Part shown: in pieces, positions 42,246-52,269 of the stretch
Numbering within the stretch: position 1 is the stretch's first letter
Layout: every line of letters begins with the position of its first letter
NCBI GenBank assembly: GCA_964036045.1
Contig: OZ038402.1
Span: forward strand, 4,247,395-4,311,394
DNA: 64,000 nt
DNA from: Eutreptiella sp. 'Long Island Sound 2002'
Lineage: Eukaryota > Euglenozoa > Euglenophyceae > Eutreptiales > Eutreptiaceae
Direction of reading: 5' to 3'
Notes under the pieces: model-generated
Seen by the model: only the letters and a program-made list of their open reading frames with translations
What the model was told of the DNA's origin: nothing
Databases searched by the model: none
Translations under genes and position numbers: made by a program

Positions 42246-43553
42246 TCAATTTGCGGTCGCAGCTCCGTGTGCTCCTGCTGTGCCGCTCGATGTTGTACGA
42301 ACTCGCTGTTTCCGCATCGGTGGTGTGCTCGTAACCTCCCCGTCGGGTCGTGGAGGACCCTGTAGCGTTGGGCGGGGTGGGGCCGATTGCGCCCGGGTGA
42401 GGTCGGCCCGGACCCATGGTGACCAGATCTGATACGTGGTTCCCGTCTGCTCCTGCCAGCCAAGTGTCTCCGCCTGTTGTGAGGGGATGATGAGCGGCCC
42501 CCCACGAACGAACTCCCACGTGTGCGGGGGGTACGCGTAAATGCGGAGCATTGCCGGCGTCGCCCAGCCCCCCCAGCGCAATTGCGTGTCCGTGGGGGCG
42601 CCCAAGCAGCGGAGCTGCGCGCTCCCGAAGCGCCGCCAGCCATGCCAGCGGAGTAGCGAGCAGCCCGAGTTCGGGCGATTGACGAGGTCTTTGAGAGCTT
42701 TGTGCAGGCTCTGCCGAGTACTGTGCCATGCCGGGCGCTCTGGGTGGTAACCGTGGCGCGCACGGAGGTCCCAGAGGCGCTGCGCCCACAAGGCTGTCCA
42801 GGGGCCTGGCACCTCTTCGCAGGGTCCACTGCGCCCCTTTGCCCCTTGCCAGCGGACGGTGGATCCATCATAGTAAGCGGTGACGGCTTCCTTTGCCCGG
42901 AGGCCAAATGCGATGCGGAGCGCCGCCAGCGCCACCACTTCCCATTCGTGTGGTGCGGAGGCGAGCTCGCAGAGGCTGCGGAACGCTCGCATGGACGCCC
43001 AGAATTTGTACGAGGCTCCACGGCGCTTTTCATGGAAAGAGGCGACGGCTTCGACCAGTTTCCAGTCCATTGGGCAGACAATGGGCTGGATCCACTTGAA
43101 CTTCTCCAGTACCCTGACCGCTGCGAGAAGTTTTCGGGGGCCACTGTCCGATTCCGTGGGGCGGATGAGGCCAAGCATGTGGTCTTGCAGGCATTCCCGG
43201 GCGCTGGCACCCGGCTGTCGCCTGACGGTGACGGCGAGGCGTCGCACCGCATCTCCATAGCTGTCTATTGTGTCTTTCGCGAATCCGTAGAGAGCTGTGC
43301 TGTCGTAGGTGGTGGCGAAGTCGGCAGCGGCCGCCCCCCGGTACCGTGTGATGGCCTCCGAGAGGGCGATGGCATCTGCAGTCCGTACGCCGATTCCTCG
43401 ATCACTTGCAACAACTGCCCCGGCAGCGCCGCCAACCCCACACCCGCAGGGCGTTGACTGTCCGTCGGTCCGATGCGCGGCAGGGCCCTCTGGACGAGGG
43501 CAACGGGGGCGGATCGGGGAGTCTGAGTCAGAGCCCCTCCGCCCATCGCCGAG
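42246..43553 (-). CDS. Retrotransposon tyrosine recombinase
   Basis: 436 codons in the same frame as the preceding Gag, separated from it only by the Gag TGA (43554-43556), with no ATG near the start. So it is probably made by stop-codon readthrough. The N-terminal part is helical and core-binding-like (DSTALYGFAKDTIDSYGDAV). The catalytic domain shows Arg I in LRIAFGLRAKEAV, then LLRWHGWRRFGSAQLRCLGA (the HxxR box) and QLRWGGWATPAMLRIYAY, with the Trp (usually His or Trp) and the nucleophile Tyr. This is the R-HxxR-W-Y set of DIRS/Ngaro/Crypton recombinases. It would integrate a circular DNA copy. It is encoded before RNase H, opposite to the usual DIRS and Ngaro order. Confidence 0.8.
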   Translation of the reverse strand, partial: LGDGRRGSDSDSPIRPRCPRPEGPAAHRTDGQSTPCGCGVGGAAGAVVASDRGIGVRTADAIALSEAITRYRGAAAADFATTYDSTALYGFAKDTIDSYGDAVRRLAVTVRRQPGASARECLQDHMLGLIRPTESDSGPRKLLAAVRVLEKFKWIQPIVCPMDWKLVEAVASFHEKRRGASYKFWASMRAFRSLCELASAPHEWEVVALAALRIAFGLRAKEAVTAYYDGSTVRWQGAKGRSGPCEEVPGPWTALWAQRLWDLRARHGYHPERPAWHSTRQSLHKALKDLVNRPNSGCSLLRWHGWRRFGSAQLRCLGAPTDTQLRWGGWATPAMLRIYAYPPHTWEFVRGGPLIIPSQQAETLGWQEQTGTTYQIWSPWVRADLTRAQSAPPRPTLQGPPRPDGEVTSTPPMRKQRVRTTSSGTAGAHGAATAN

Positions 43554-44853
43554 TCAGTGCTTTTTCGCGTACTGCCCGCGGCAGCTGTATGCCCCCCCGT
43601 GCCAGTACCAGTGGCAGTGGCCGCAGATGCGGCAGGGGGTTTTTGGCTGTCGCGCGCAGTTCACCAGGTCCCCTGAGTTTCGACTCCTGAAGTGTGGCTC
43701 CCCTTTGATCCACACGAAAGCCGGCGCCCCAGGGGCGTGCTGTGTGCTTTCAAACACCTTCTGGTAGTCCGGTGACGTCGATGAGCTGGATGACTTGCGC
43801 GCCGCGCGCCCACCGTCGTCGGAGGAGCTATCGGAGAAGTCCGAGGATGCCGACGAGGACTCCGAGGAAGAATACGACCTTTTGCCTTTCGCGCCCCCAC
43901 GCCCTTTGTCTTTGGCCTTGCGTTCGCGCTTTTCCGCCCGCTTGGCCTTGCGCTTGCGGCGGGCTTTTGCCTCGCGGTGCTTGTCCGTGAGAAGCTTTTG
44001 TGCCCCTTCCTCCGTGCGGAGCAGCACAGACCACACCTCCATCGCGACTTCGAGCTTGCCTCCTCCGTTCGCTGGCTCCGTGGCTGCTTGGCTCCGCCAG
44101 CCGTCGACGTCCATGCCAGCGCCGTTACTTTCGCGGTCGTCAGTGTCCATGATGATGTTCTCAAGCAGTCGCCCCAGTCTGATTGCCCAGCGCGACGCCC
44201 CAGCTTGTTTCCGTACAGCCCGGATATTTTGCTTGGTCATCGCATACTTGTCGGGCTCCTCAAGCTCGCCATCCGCGTGGCCGGGACGTTCTCCTTCAGA
44301 GGGGTCGTCGGCGTCCGCAGGATTCCCCGGCGCTGGAGCTGACGCCCGCCCTGGCCTCCTCCCCAGAGGTGAGCCCAGCACGCCCGTATGTGAGATCTGC
44401 CGCCAGCAGGTCCACGAAAGCGAAAGCTGCCTGGGACTGCTCGGGGGTCAGGTCGTATTTGGCGACGTCGACGTCCCAGTGCACCGAGAGGGCGAACAGA
44501 AACGCGTCCCTGTACGTCACGAACTCCGAGCTGACCATGGGCACGCCCAGCAGGCGCCGAAACAACACCGCGCAGCGTGTAGTCGTCAGCGTCAACGAAG
44601 AGTTCCAGCAAGTGAAGCCGCAGTCCAAGACAGGCGTGCGGCTTTCTACTGGTACGTCCTCAGCCAGGCCTGGCGTGTCCAGGAGCATGCACCAGGCGGT
44701 ATCTAGGGTCTGCTTGTCGTCCGCAACCAGCTTTTCCCACGCCCACTCCTGTGGAGCAGCCGGGCGCTTTGGGCCTTTCGACCGGCGGCCCCCGCGCCCC
44801 ACCCGCGCCGTTGCAGACGATGATCTACCAGAAGCGTTTTGCAGGTCAGACAT
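43554..44853 (-). pseudogene. Retrotransposon Gag-like protein (frameshifted)
   Basis: The start ATG (44853) coincides with the inner edge of A1. The first frame runs to 44296 and the second, shifted by one, covers 44381-43554; they must join within 44296-44381, either by a programmed shift or because of a mutation. The first part contains WAWEKLVADDKQTLD and KYDLTPEQSQAAFAFVDLLA. The second has a Lys/Arg block (KHREAKARRKRKAKRAEKRE), a Ser/Asp-rich stretch, and near the end CRICGHCHWYWHGGAYSC, a zinc-finger-like motif as in nucleic-acid-binding Gag tails. It ends at TGA, in frame with the recombinase. Confidence 0.6.
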
Positions 44854-44985
44854 GGCACTAGAGCAGTGCACCTCAGTCACAGAAAAACTTATCTACAACA
44901 GGGAGGGAGACGCCCCCAGTGGAGTCAATCGGGCACACACACACGCACTCCGGGCGGAACTTCCATTCCTACGGAACTACAGTTC
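44853..44985 (-). repeat. Split direct repeat A1
   Basis: 133 bp at the 5' end of the retrotransposon on the minus strand; partner A2 at 40891-41023. Confidence 0.9.
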
Positions 44986-45399
44986 TGTTGAACTTCGCAG
45001 TTTGAGCATGAATGGAATTGATACCTTCGCACACCCTGTTATGTTTTTCCCACGGGGGTCTGGTCCAGTAAGAGATCAGTTGTGCTTGGACTGCAAGGGG
45101 CATGAAAGGCGCCCAACTACCGTTTGGTGAACTAACCACAAAGCAATGAAGGCACGTTTGCCCTGTGTGCACCCGGCGTGCACCTGGCATCCAAATCAAT
45201 GTTCCGGCCATCCATCCCAGTGCTTTACCCCCAAACATCACTCCCTCCTCCAGCTCAGGCTTCCTAACCCCTGCCATCTTGGGGGCCCATGTGTGGGTCG
45301 GCAAACCCCCGACCCTGGTGAGCAGGGCTATCCTTAAGGAAAAAAAAGGTAGCGCCAACAGAAACGAACCTTCACGAGGACGGGGACGCTCTCTGCTTG

Positions 45400-45635
45400 A
45401 TGGTCAAGACATGGACAAGACGCAACACCACAGAAGAATTATGGAACAATGGTTGGCGGTTGGCGGCAGTGGGTGGTTGGTGGTTGGTGGTTGGTGGTTG
45501 ATGACGGTTGGCGGTTGGCGGTTGGTGGGGGTTTGCGGTTGGCGGTTGGTGGCGGTTGGCGGTCCCTAGGCGCTGTCCTGAAGGGCTGTCCTTAACCAAA
45601 AAAAAAAAAAGAGTTATTCAGGACAGCCCTCGACC
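45400..45635 (+). repeat. GGTTGGCGG minisatellite with head and hairpin tail, copy 2
   Basis: Head GGTCAAGACATGGACAAGAC, about 115 bp of GGTTGGTGGTT/GGTTGGCGG units, then CTGAAGGGCTGTCCTTAA, A13 and a TTCAGGACAGCCCT arm: hairpin with an A loop. It ends about 70 bp from the donor of exon 1 of glycosyltransferase B. Confidence 0.8.
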
Positions 45636-45702
45636 TGGCCCCCCATACACACCCATGCCCACCAGGCAGCCCCGCCACTCGCCGGGCTGGGCCTGGGCAC
45701 AC

Positions 45703-46065
45703 CTCCCGGCGGCTCTGGACCAGCTCCAAATCGTCCTCCAGGATCAGTGCCGTGGGGGCCCCCGTATCGTACGCCTGCCGTATGGCCGACAGGTGCGAGT
45801 ACGTGGTCGCAGCCTCGGTGTAGGTGAACGTGGACCGCCGGGTCTCGACCCAGAACGTGCGGTTGGGGAACGCGTCCAGCAGCGTGGCCCGGCAGATGAG
45901 CGTGCCCTTGTTGAGCATTTCCCGGACCTCATCCGTGTTGGTGGCCCGGACCCGCGTGTGCGGCTGCTCGGCCAGCATCCACTCCATCAGCCCCCGCCGC
46001 TCCCGGCGGCTGTCCAGGTTGATGTAGTACACCGGCATCCCCAGCACGTCCCCGGTCCCGAGGCT
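45703..46065 (-). CDS. Family 25 glycosyltransferase B, first visible exon
   Basis: 363 bp, phase 0 at both ends, from a CCACCAG acceptor to CGGGAG/GTGTG. Encodes the N-terminal half of the domain: MPVYYINLDSRRERRGLMEW, TFTYTEAATTYSHLSAIRQA and ALILEDDLELV with the acidic EDD motif. Gene A has the signal-anchor in the same exon; here no hydrophobic leader is visible, so an upstream exon is expected beyond 46065 but I could not find it. The complete visible model is 275 residues with exons at 37982-37727 and 33095-32887. The 7720-bp intron that follows contains the whole recombinase retrotransposon. Confidence 0.75.
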
Positions 46066-46149
46066 CTGGTGGCGCGGGCGGTGGCGGCGGAGGGCACAGC
46101 ATGGAGGGCCAAACCGTGGGGGCAGGGAAGTAGAAGGGCGGAGGAGGGT

Positions 46150-46375
46150 GGGACCAAAAAAATTGTGTACCAAAAATGGCCCAACAGGGTGGGTGGGGGC
46201 GGGGGGGTTGGCACGAAGCCATGGTTTTGGTTTGTTTGCCTTTGGCGGTGCCTATTGGCCTCTGGCCCTTGCTCATTCTGACCCCCTGTGGGTGCGAACG
46301 TGTTTTGGTTTTGCCAACGGAGCCCCCGGATGACTTGTCCTGTTTGACTACCCCAGGTTGGCTGTCCTAGAGACA
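46150..46375 (+). repeat. GGCACNAGGCC repeat, copy at the 5' side of glycosyltransferase B
   Basis: ATTGTGTACCAAAAATGGCC, G-run, GGCACGAAGCCATGGTTTTG, CCTTTGGCGGTGCCTATTGG, then GGATGACTTGTCCTGTTTGA. The last two blocks recur at 56262-56372. Confidence 0.7.
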
Positions 46376-46399
46376 GGCTGCTGCCCGTGCCGTTGACCA

Positions 46400-47900
46400 G
46401 GTGCAGCCAGATGCACACTCTGAGTCCATGCGGGGGTTTGCCAACTCCAGCATTGACTTGTGCGCGCCCGTGCGTGCGTCTGCAGGATCATTTTCCTAAC
46501 AGGGGCTTCTAATAACCACAATCATTCTTTCCCTTTTGTCCTTTCCTTTGCCTCCTTCTGCGCTCTGCACCATTTTCGACGAGCGCAGTCTGCCCTGCTC
46601 TGATACCTCCCCATTGTAATTCCCTTTCCGCCCGCCAAGTTTCCTCTGGGCTCTCCATGTTTGTCCTGTCCTGGGGTTAAAGGGCGGCGGGGGAACATGT
46701 TGCTGTGGGGAGGGGGAAGGGGATGGGGAGGGGGGGCGGGGGGGGCTGTCCGCTCCCTCCCGTTAAGGAGGAAGATCACAGCTCAAGGGTGGTCCTTGTT
46801 GGTGTCAGTGTACTTGGTGCCCGTGGTTTTGGCCACTTGCTTCTGCGGGCCCACATACACAGTGGGGGGGGGGGGGGGGGCGGTCCTTGTATGCGACCCT
46901 CCCCCCCAGCGCCCTCCCCCTCGAGTTTTGAAAGATAGTGGTGCGGGGTGCCAACGGCACCGAAGTTTTTGTTGCATGCTTAGTTGAACGGTGTACTATG
47001 TGTTTTGTCCTTTTTCTTCCCGGCAAAGACGAGAAAGCGCTAGTATCGCACACATACCTCTATACCCCCATGCTCCCACACACACATATCCCCCCTTGAG
47101 GTATGCATGTGGTAGTAGGGGGTCGCGCACCCCCTGGGGAACCCCCCACCCCGGCCAAGCCGCAAATACCCCCCCCAACTGCTCCCCCAACCCCCAACCC
47201 CAACCCCGCAAGTTTTGACAGATAGCTGGGGGGTGGGTCGCATGGGGACCGATTGTAGTCGCCCCCCATGCCCACATATCCCAGTCTGTTGGGCGTAGTT
47301 TCATGCTGTTTGCTGGCATGGTGGCCTTAGCTGGTGCGGCGGGGGTAGACCATGCACGTAGCGCCCGCCGTCAGTCTAAGGGTTCGGGACCGGGGCTAGT
47401 TCTCCTTCGTCCGCATCCCCGCAGTTGGGGAGAGGGGGAGTCAGCAGCCCCCCCCCCCGCCCCCCCCGTCAAGTGTCTTTTGGTGCATCACCCCGGGCCT
47501 GCGGTGCCCCAGGTGTCATTTTAAGGCTGCCCTCTGCTGTTGTTGTATGTGTGTGTGTTCCGTTGTTGCTGGCATTGGTGTTGCTGTGGCGTTAGCATCG
47601 CTAAAGGAGTTGCTCGGTTGTTGCTCGGGCATAGCGGGGGGGTGTTTATTTCCAGTGTGTCTGCCATTGGTGACCCTGTCCCCGAGTCTCTAGCTTACCT
47701 GTGGCTCGGTGGCCGCCAACATCAGTGCCCCACAACTCTCTAGCCCCGCCCACCTCGCCGTGCCCCTGTGTGTGGTTGGCATGGTGTGTGCTATGGGTAG
47801 ACCCTCCCCTTGTTGCCGCTGCCGGGGGGGGGTCCGGGCGGGGGGGTGGGGGGCTCCTCCTACGGTGTACGGCCAGTCTGATACTTCCCTGCATGGGGGG
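46400..47900. other. No gene seen; G/C runs
   Basis: Low-complexity sequence with many G or C runs of 8-16. Frames up to 108 residues are Gly/Pro-rich artefacts. If the leader exon of glycosyltransferase B exists in the window it should lie here. Confidence 0.4.
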
Positions 47901-47954
47901 TCATTCTAGACCCCCACAGTTTTCCCAAAAAAGCCCGCGGGCACTCCATGTGTT

Positions 47955-48200
47955 CAGCCATGGTTGGTGACGGTTGGCGGTTGGCGGCGATTGGCGGTTG
48001 GCAATTGGCAACTGGCGGTTGGTGGCGGTTGGCAGTGGTTGGCGGTTGGTGGTTGGTCGCCGATGGCGGTTGGTGGTGGTTGGCGGTTGGCGGTTGGTGG
48101 GAGTTGGCGGTTGGCGGTTGGTGGTCCCTTGGGGCGGTCCTGAAGGGCGGTCCTTAACAAAAAAAAAAAAAACAGGTTCCTTAAGGACCGCCCTGCCCGA
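47955..48200 (+). repeat. GGTTGGCGG minisatellite with hairpin tail, copy 3
   Basis: About 170 bp of GGTTGGCGG-type units, then GGGCGGTCCTTAAC, A14, CAGGTTCCTTAAGGACCGCC: a perfect GGGCGGTCCTTAA / TTAAGGACCGCCC inverted repeat. Followed by CAGCCCAGCC short tandem repeats to about 48295. Confidence 0.85.
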
Positions 48201-48512
48201 CAGTTTGGCCGCGGGTCAGCCCAGCCCAGCTCAGCCACTGCCAGCCCCCGCCCAGCCCAGCCCAGCCCAGCCCCGCCCCGCCCAGTCCAGCCCAGCCATC
48301 AACTCACTTGCTTGGTGCCCCGCATGCTCCTCCACCCCACCCGACACCCAACGATTCCAGTCTATTAGAACCAGCTTGCTCTTGCACCCGGTTACCGAGG
48401 GGCCACACACACACCCACACACAGTCCGCGGCAGTACATTGTTCCTTGTACTGGGGTGTACTGGGGTGACTGCAAGGCACCCCAAATTGTCACACCAGTC
48501 GCCTGTGATCCC

Positions 48513-48785
48513 CTACACTATGCACTCTGCTGGCAACCGCCATGCAGCGTACCGATCCCCTTCCCAAAATGCATGTTTCCGTAACCAAATCCCAAGCCGA
48601 CGTGCCGCGTCACATAGGGGGGCAGGAACGTGGTAAGTCAGGGAATAAACAGCCTTTGTGGTAGCGTGTGTGTCATGCTCCGAATTCACATATGCCCTGT
48701 GTAGTCCCTTGTGCATCGCATGCATTGCAGGCTCACGTCGGTAGCCACACAGTAATGCAACTTGCACCCAGCCTGTTGCTGAAAA
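48513..48785 (-). pseudogene. Retroelement C-terminal domain fragment, copy 2
   Basis: Minus frame directly after the CA array: SATGWVQVALLCGYRREPAM, SLTYHVPAPLCDAARRLGIW and LRKHAFWEGDRYAAWRLPAE. Aligns with 59210-58940 (SITSWAQVALLSGYSRPTVL ... HRWLNSHAIWSTQAYASWHMP). The frame has no intact start; the upstream part has been replaced by the CA expansion. Confidence 0.5.
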
Positions 48786-48790
48786 AATCT

Positions 48791-49080
<290 letters not shown>

Positions 49081-49190
49081 AGACCGCAGGTGTCACAAAA
49101 AATTTCGGCAGGTGTTCTCCCCTGGTTTGCCACAGGGCCGCTCTCAAGAAGCCCTGCCCTGTCCTGCGCCTCCTTTGGGGCGAAGCAACG

Positions 49191-49234
49191 CAGTCTGTCA
49201 TATGGGGCCACGCAGTCTGTCATATGGGGCCAAG
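49191..49234 (+). repeat. Tandem 22-bp duplication
   Basis: ACGCAGTCTGTCATATGGGG plus CC occurs twice in direct succession. Confidence 0.9.
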
Positions 49235-49499
49235 AATACCTGTTTCCTCTGCATCATCTGGCGTGTCATTGGCGCTCTGGTGCGGGCGGACCGCCCGCCT
49301 GGCGGGCCCCAGTCAACACCATCTCCATTACCCGGAAGCGGAGGGGCCCCAAGATGGCATGGCAGGAGGAGCAGCAGCAGGAGGAGGAGGACCGCACAGC
49401 GTGCGAAGTGCGAGGGACCCGACACGAGGTGGTGCATCAGCACCGCATCAAAGGAGAGAGGGATTCCAAGCAACAGGGGGTTGTGGGGGATTGAATCAA

Positions 49500-50530
49500 T
49501 ACATGGGCTCTGCGATGAATGAAATGCAGGGATGGTGGTGAGGGGGTTGCCGTGGAGGGGGGGTGGGGATAACTTTGCTAGGGGACAATTTCAGGAGGGG
49601 AAGAGTTCGCCACCTCCAGGAATCCCGAAGCTTGCGTGTATTTCCTAGTGGGCTCAGGGTGGTTCCTGATATCTCCTGATGGCCTCTGGATGGAAACAAA
49701 CACATCTCTGTCCCTTCCCTCCGCGCGGTACACCGCTGCACATACCTGCATTCGCAGTACTCACGTGCATCTGAATTCACAGTGAAATTGTTGGTACCAT
49801 GCCGCGAAAATTTCGCCACGGGGGCGGGGGGTTCGCCACTTTCTGAACAGCGAAATTGTCCCCGCGACATTCTCCCTCCCAAAATTTCCCCCCCTCCTGC
49901 AACAATGCCCATCTGAATTGAAGGGAAGCATTGAAGGGCAATGCATATATGATGACTTTGACAGCCCATAATGGTCATACACGCTGGTTTGTGCGGGGTG
50001 TTTCACATAACGTGCCGCGAATTCCCAGTAGAGCTATGAACCACCATCAGGGTATGCCTTAGGACCACGCGTCTGCGTACAGACACTGTTCTGCCATACC
50101 ATGAAGTATCGAGGCATCTTATCTCTCGCTATTCTGTGCACAAATCCGGGGCATTCGTCCTGCACTCTCACTCATGCTCCTATTGCGCTCTCATCCCCCC
50201 TGTCCCTTCACACCTGCCCACACGCACTCATCTCTCGCTCCCCCCTCCGTCTCCATGCAATTGAAAAATGCTTGTGATGTGGAAGCGGCCTTAAAGCATT
50301 CTCCTTGATGACCATTCATCGCCCTGACAGCTATGGAGGCTGTAAAAGGCGTTTGAAGCCTTCTGCAATGGCCAAATTGTTCAAAATTGGGCGTTTTGGG
50401 TCGGTTTCGGCACGCCGATGCCTCTCACCAACTGCCCCAATGCACCCACCTCCTGACATTCACACCGACGTGCCGCACCATGCCCTCACGCGATTATCTG
50501 GTAGCCATATGGCCCAAACACAGTCCGGTT
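49500..50530. other. No gene seen
   Basis: Mixed, moderately AT-rich sequence. A minus frame of 160 residues (49978-49496) has no recognisable motif and is probably chance. Confidence 0.4.
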
Positions 50531-50539
50531 GTTTTGCGT

Positions 50540-50908
50540 CCCGGTCTCCCCCCGCCCCCAGCCTTGTAAAAGCTTCGCAAAATCCCAAATTAATACGGTC
50601 CCTGCGCCTGCTGTAGCTTGGACAAGGCCGCAGATGCCCAGGTTCAAAAAGAGAAGAGTGCATGGTGAGCTGGTGCAAGAAAGGGGAATATAGTGCACAG
50701 ATATCCCCAAAAATCAGAGCCATGCGGGTTCAAATGGGCAAACACTCACAACAAATGTGTCCATGATCCTATGTGACTGGCAAATTTGTCACCAAACCCA
50801 TGTCTTATGTGGCTGCAGTACATTTGTACCGAATCAAATCAGGTACGGAATTAATACGGTCCCTAAGCCCGCTGTAGCTTGGACAAACTAGCTTTTACAG
50901 GGGGGGGG
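50540..50908 (+). mobile_element. Short element with C-run ends and internal direct repeats, copy 3
   Basis: Left CCCCCCGCCCCCAGCCTTGT then AAAAGCT; right reverse complement C12-TGTAAAAGCTAG. Internal direct repeats AATTAATACGGTCCCT ... GTAGCTTGGACAA at 50588 and 50849. Body as in 16423-16738 and 23463-23815. No clear TA duplication. Confidence 0.75.
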
Positions 50909-51457
50909 GGGGGGCATCATCATAAGCGAGTCGGCTACTAATGCTGGGTCTGCGGTCAAAATGCGACATGGCAATGCGTAGCACTGCCGAGTGGCTCCTG
51001 TACCAGTGGTTTTCGATGCCTCACGTCCATTCACCTCATTAAACGGACGCTACTCAAGACAGAGACATGGTGGCGGGCACTGGACCAAAGTGAATCCTCG
51101 CACTCAGTTTGCCTGGGATTGCTACTATCTTAGGATCCTGTGAGCAGTGATGCCACACCCTACCTTTTAGCCTTTGCTAGCCCTTGGCACGGGCTGATGC
51201 CCAACCATAAACCACCCGAAATCCTTCTAAAACAAGGGTGGGCGGGCTTTCAACTGCGGGGGCGCGGGGGTCGATAGAGCCCCCTGGCTAGACCCCCCCC
51301 CCAAAAAGACTCAATTGACACCCCCCCCCCCAGGCCTACTGAGGCTGACCTCCAGGCCCCAGAGGTGGCCCGGACCTGAATTTTGGCAAAAAAAAGAAAA
51401 TGGGATTTTGGAATCAGCGCGTCGAGGGGGTTCAGAAAAATCATCATTTGCCATGTA

Positions 51458-51978
51458 CCCCCCCCCCCCTTTGTAATAGCTACGCCAAAGTACGGAATTA
51501 ATACGGTCCCTACGCCTACTGTAGCTATTACAAGGGCGTAGCTTGCGCACGACACATACAACTACCGACATACACGTGAGAGAATGCATCGTATGAGTGC
51601 ACCTTAACCTCCGCCCATGTTCCCAAAGGCATGCAAACACAAGAAAGTGTTTGAGACATGAAAATTCAGGTTCACACCCGTTCTCACAAGCTATGAAGCA
51701 TGAGAAGCCTACAAATGTTCGGATTGGAAACCCTTCTTGCGATCATACACCATGCGGAACAACTGCACATGCTCACCACTTGAAGATGCCTTTGAAGATG
51801 TCTTTGCCCGAGGTTTGGGGGCTGGTTTGTGTGTGACCACCTGCCCACCCTTCATGTACTCCAACACTGCAAACAGGTCCCCCTTCTCCGATGGCCCTTT
51901 CGGTACCAAATTAATACGGTCCCTACGCCTACTGTAGCTATTACAAGGGCGTAGCTATTACAAAGGGGGGGGGGGGGG
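51458..51978 (+). mobile_element. C-run TIR element flanked by TA (521 bp)
   Basis: Left C14-TTTGTAATAGCTACGCC; right reverse complement C15-TTTGTAATAGCTACGCC, an inverted repeat of about 30 bp. TA outside both ends (51456-51457, 51979-51980). Internal direct repeats AATTAATACGGTCCCTACGC at 51497 and 51910. The body is the 12199-12495 repeat, unlike that of 23463-23815, so different bodies share one type of end. Confidence 0.85.
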
Positions 51979-52019
51979 TACTTGGTGGGGGGGGGGATTG
52001 AGCATTTTCAATGGAAAAA

Positions 52020-52165
52020 AAATTGTCGGCGCCTTTGGCGCCACACTTCATATTCACTGATTAATGGTCCTGTCAATTGAGCCCTCCCCCCCCCCCCCAG
52101 TTATTGGAGGCCAATAGGCGCCGCCAAAGGCAAACAATCAGATACCGAGGCCTTGTACCCCCCAT
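52020..52165. repeat. GGCGCC palindrome and inverted GGCACNAGGCC repeat
   Basis: GTCGGCGCCTTTGGCGCCAC, C-run, then AGGCCAATAGGCGCCGCCAA and GAGGCCTTGTACC, as at 38300-38385. They fill the space up to the exon at 52270. Confidence 0.6.
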
Positions 52166-52269
52166 CCCCCCCTTCCAATACATCCCTGCCAATCCCATCC
52201 CCTCCTCTCTTCTAATGTTAGCCCTAGCCCCCCCCGCCCCCCCACCCACCCCCCTGCCCCCCGCCGCAG

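Larger units (their letters stand above)
40691..44985 (-). mobile_element. Tyrosine-recombinase retrotransposon with split direct repeats
   Basis: Read on the minus strand the order is A1 (44985-44853), Gag, recombinase, RNase H, B1 (41133-41020), A2 (41023-40891), an 86-bp spacer, and B2 (40804-40691). A1 and A2 are 133 bp and differ by a single base that I can see; B1 and B2 are 114 bp and near identical. B1 runs straight into A2 with a GTTC overlap. This split-direct-repeat plan is known from PAT, Ngaro, VIPER and kangaroo elements and needs no target duplication. High repeat identity argues for recent insertion, yet the RT palm is missing and Gag is frameshifted. It sits in intron 1 of glycosyltransferase B in the same orientation as the gene. 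Confidence 0.85.

Noticed and set aside
42400-43258. N-terminal half of a 747-residue frame over the retrotransposon
   Set aside because: Shadow of the recombinase, which reads in another frame with clear catalytic motifs. Only the part below about 42.3 kb is real in that frame.
48140-48197. Hairpin followed by A-run, terminator-like
   Set aside because: The run is in the loop, not after the stem, and it belongs to a dispersed eukaryotic repeat.
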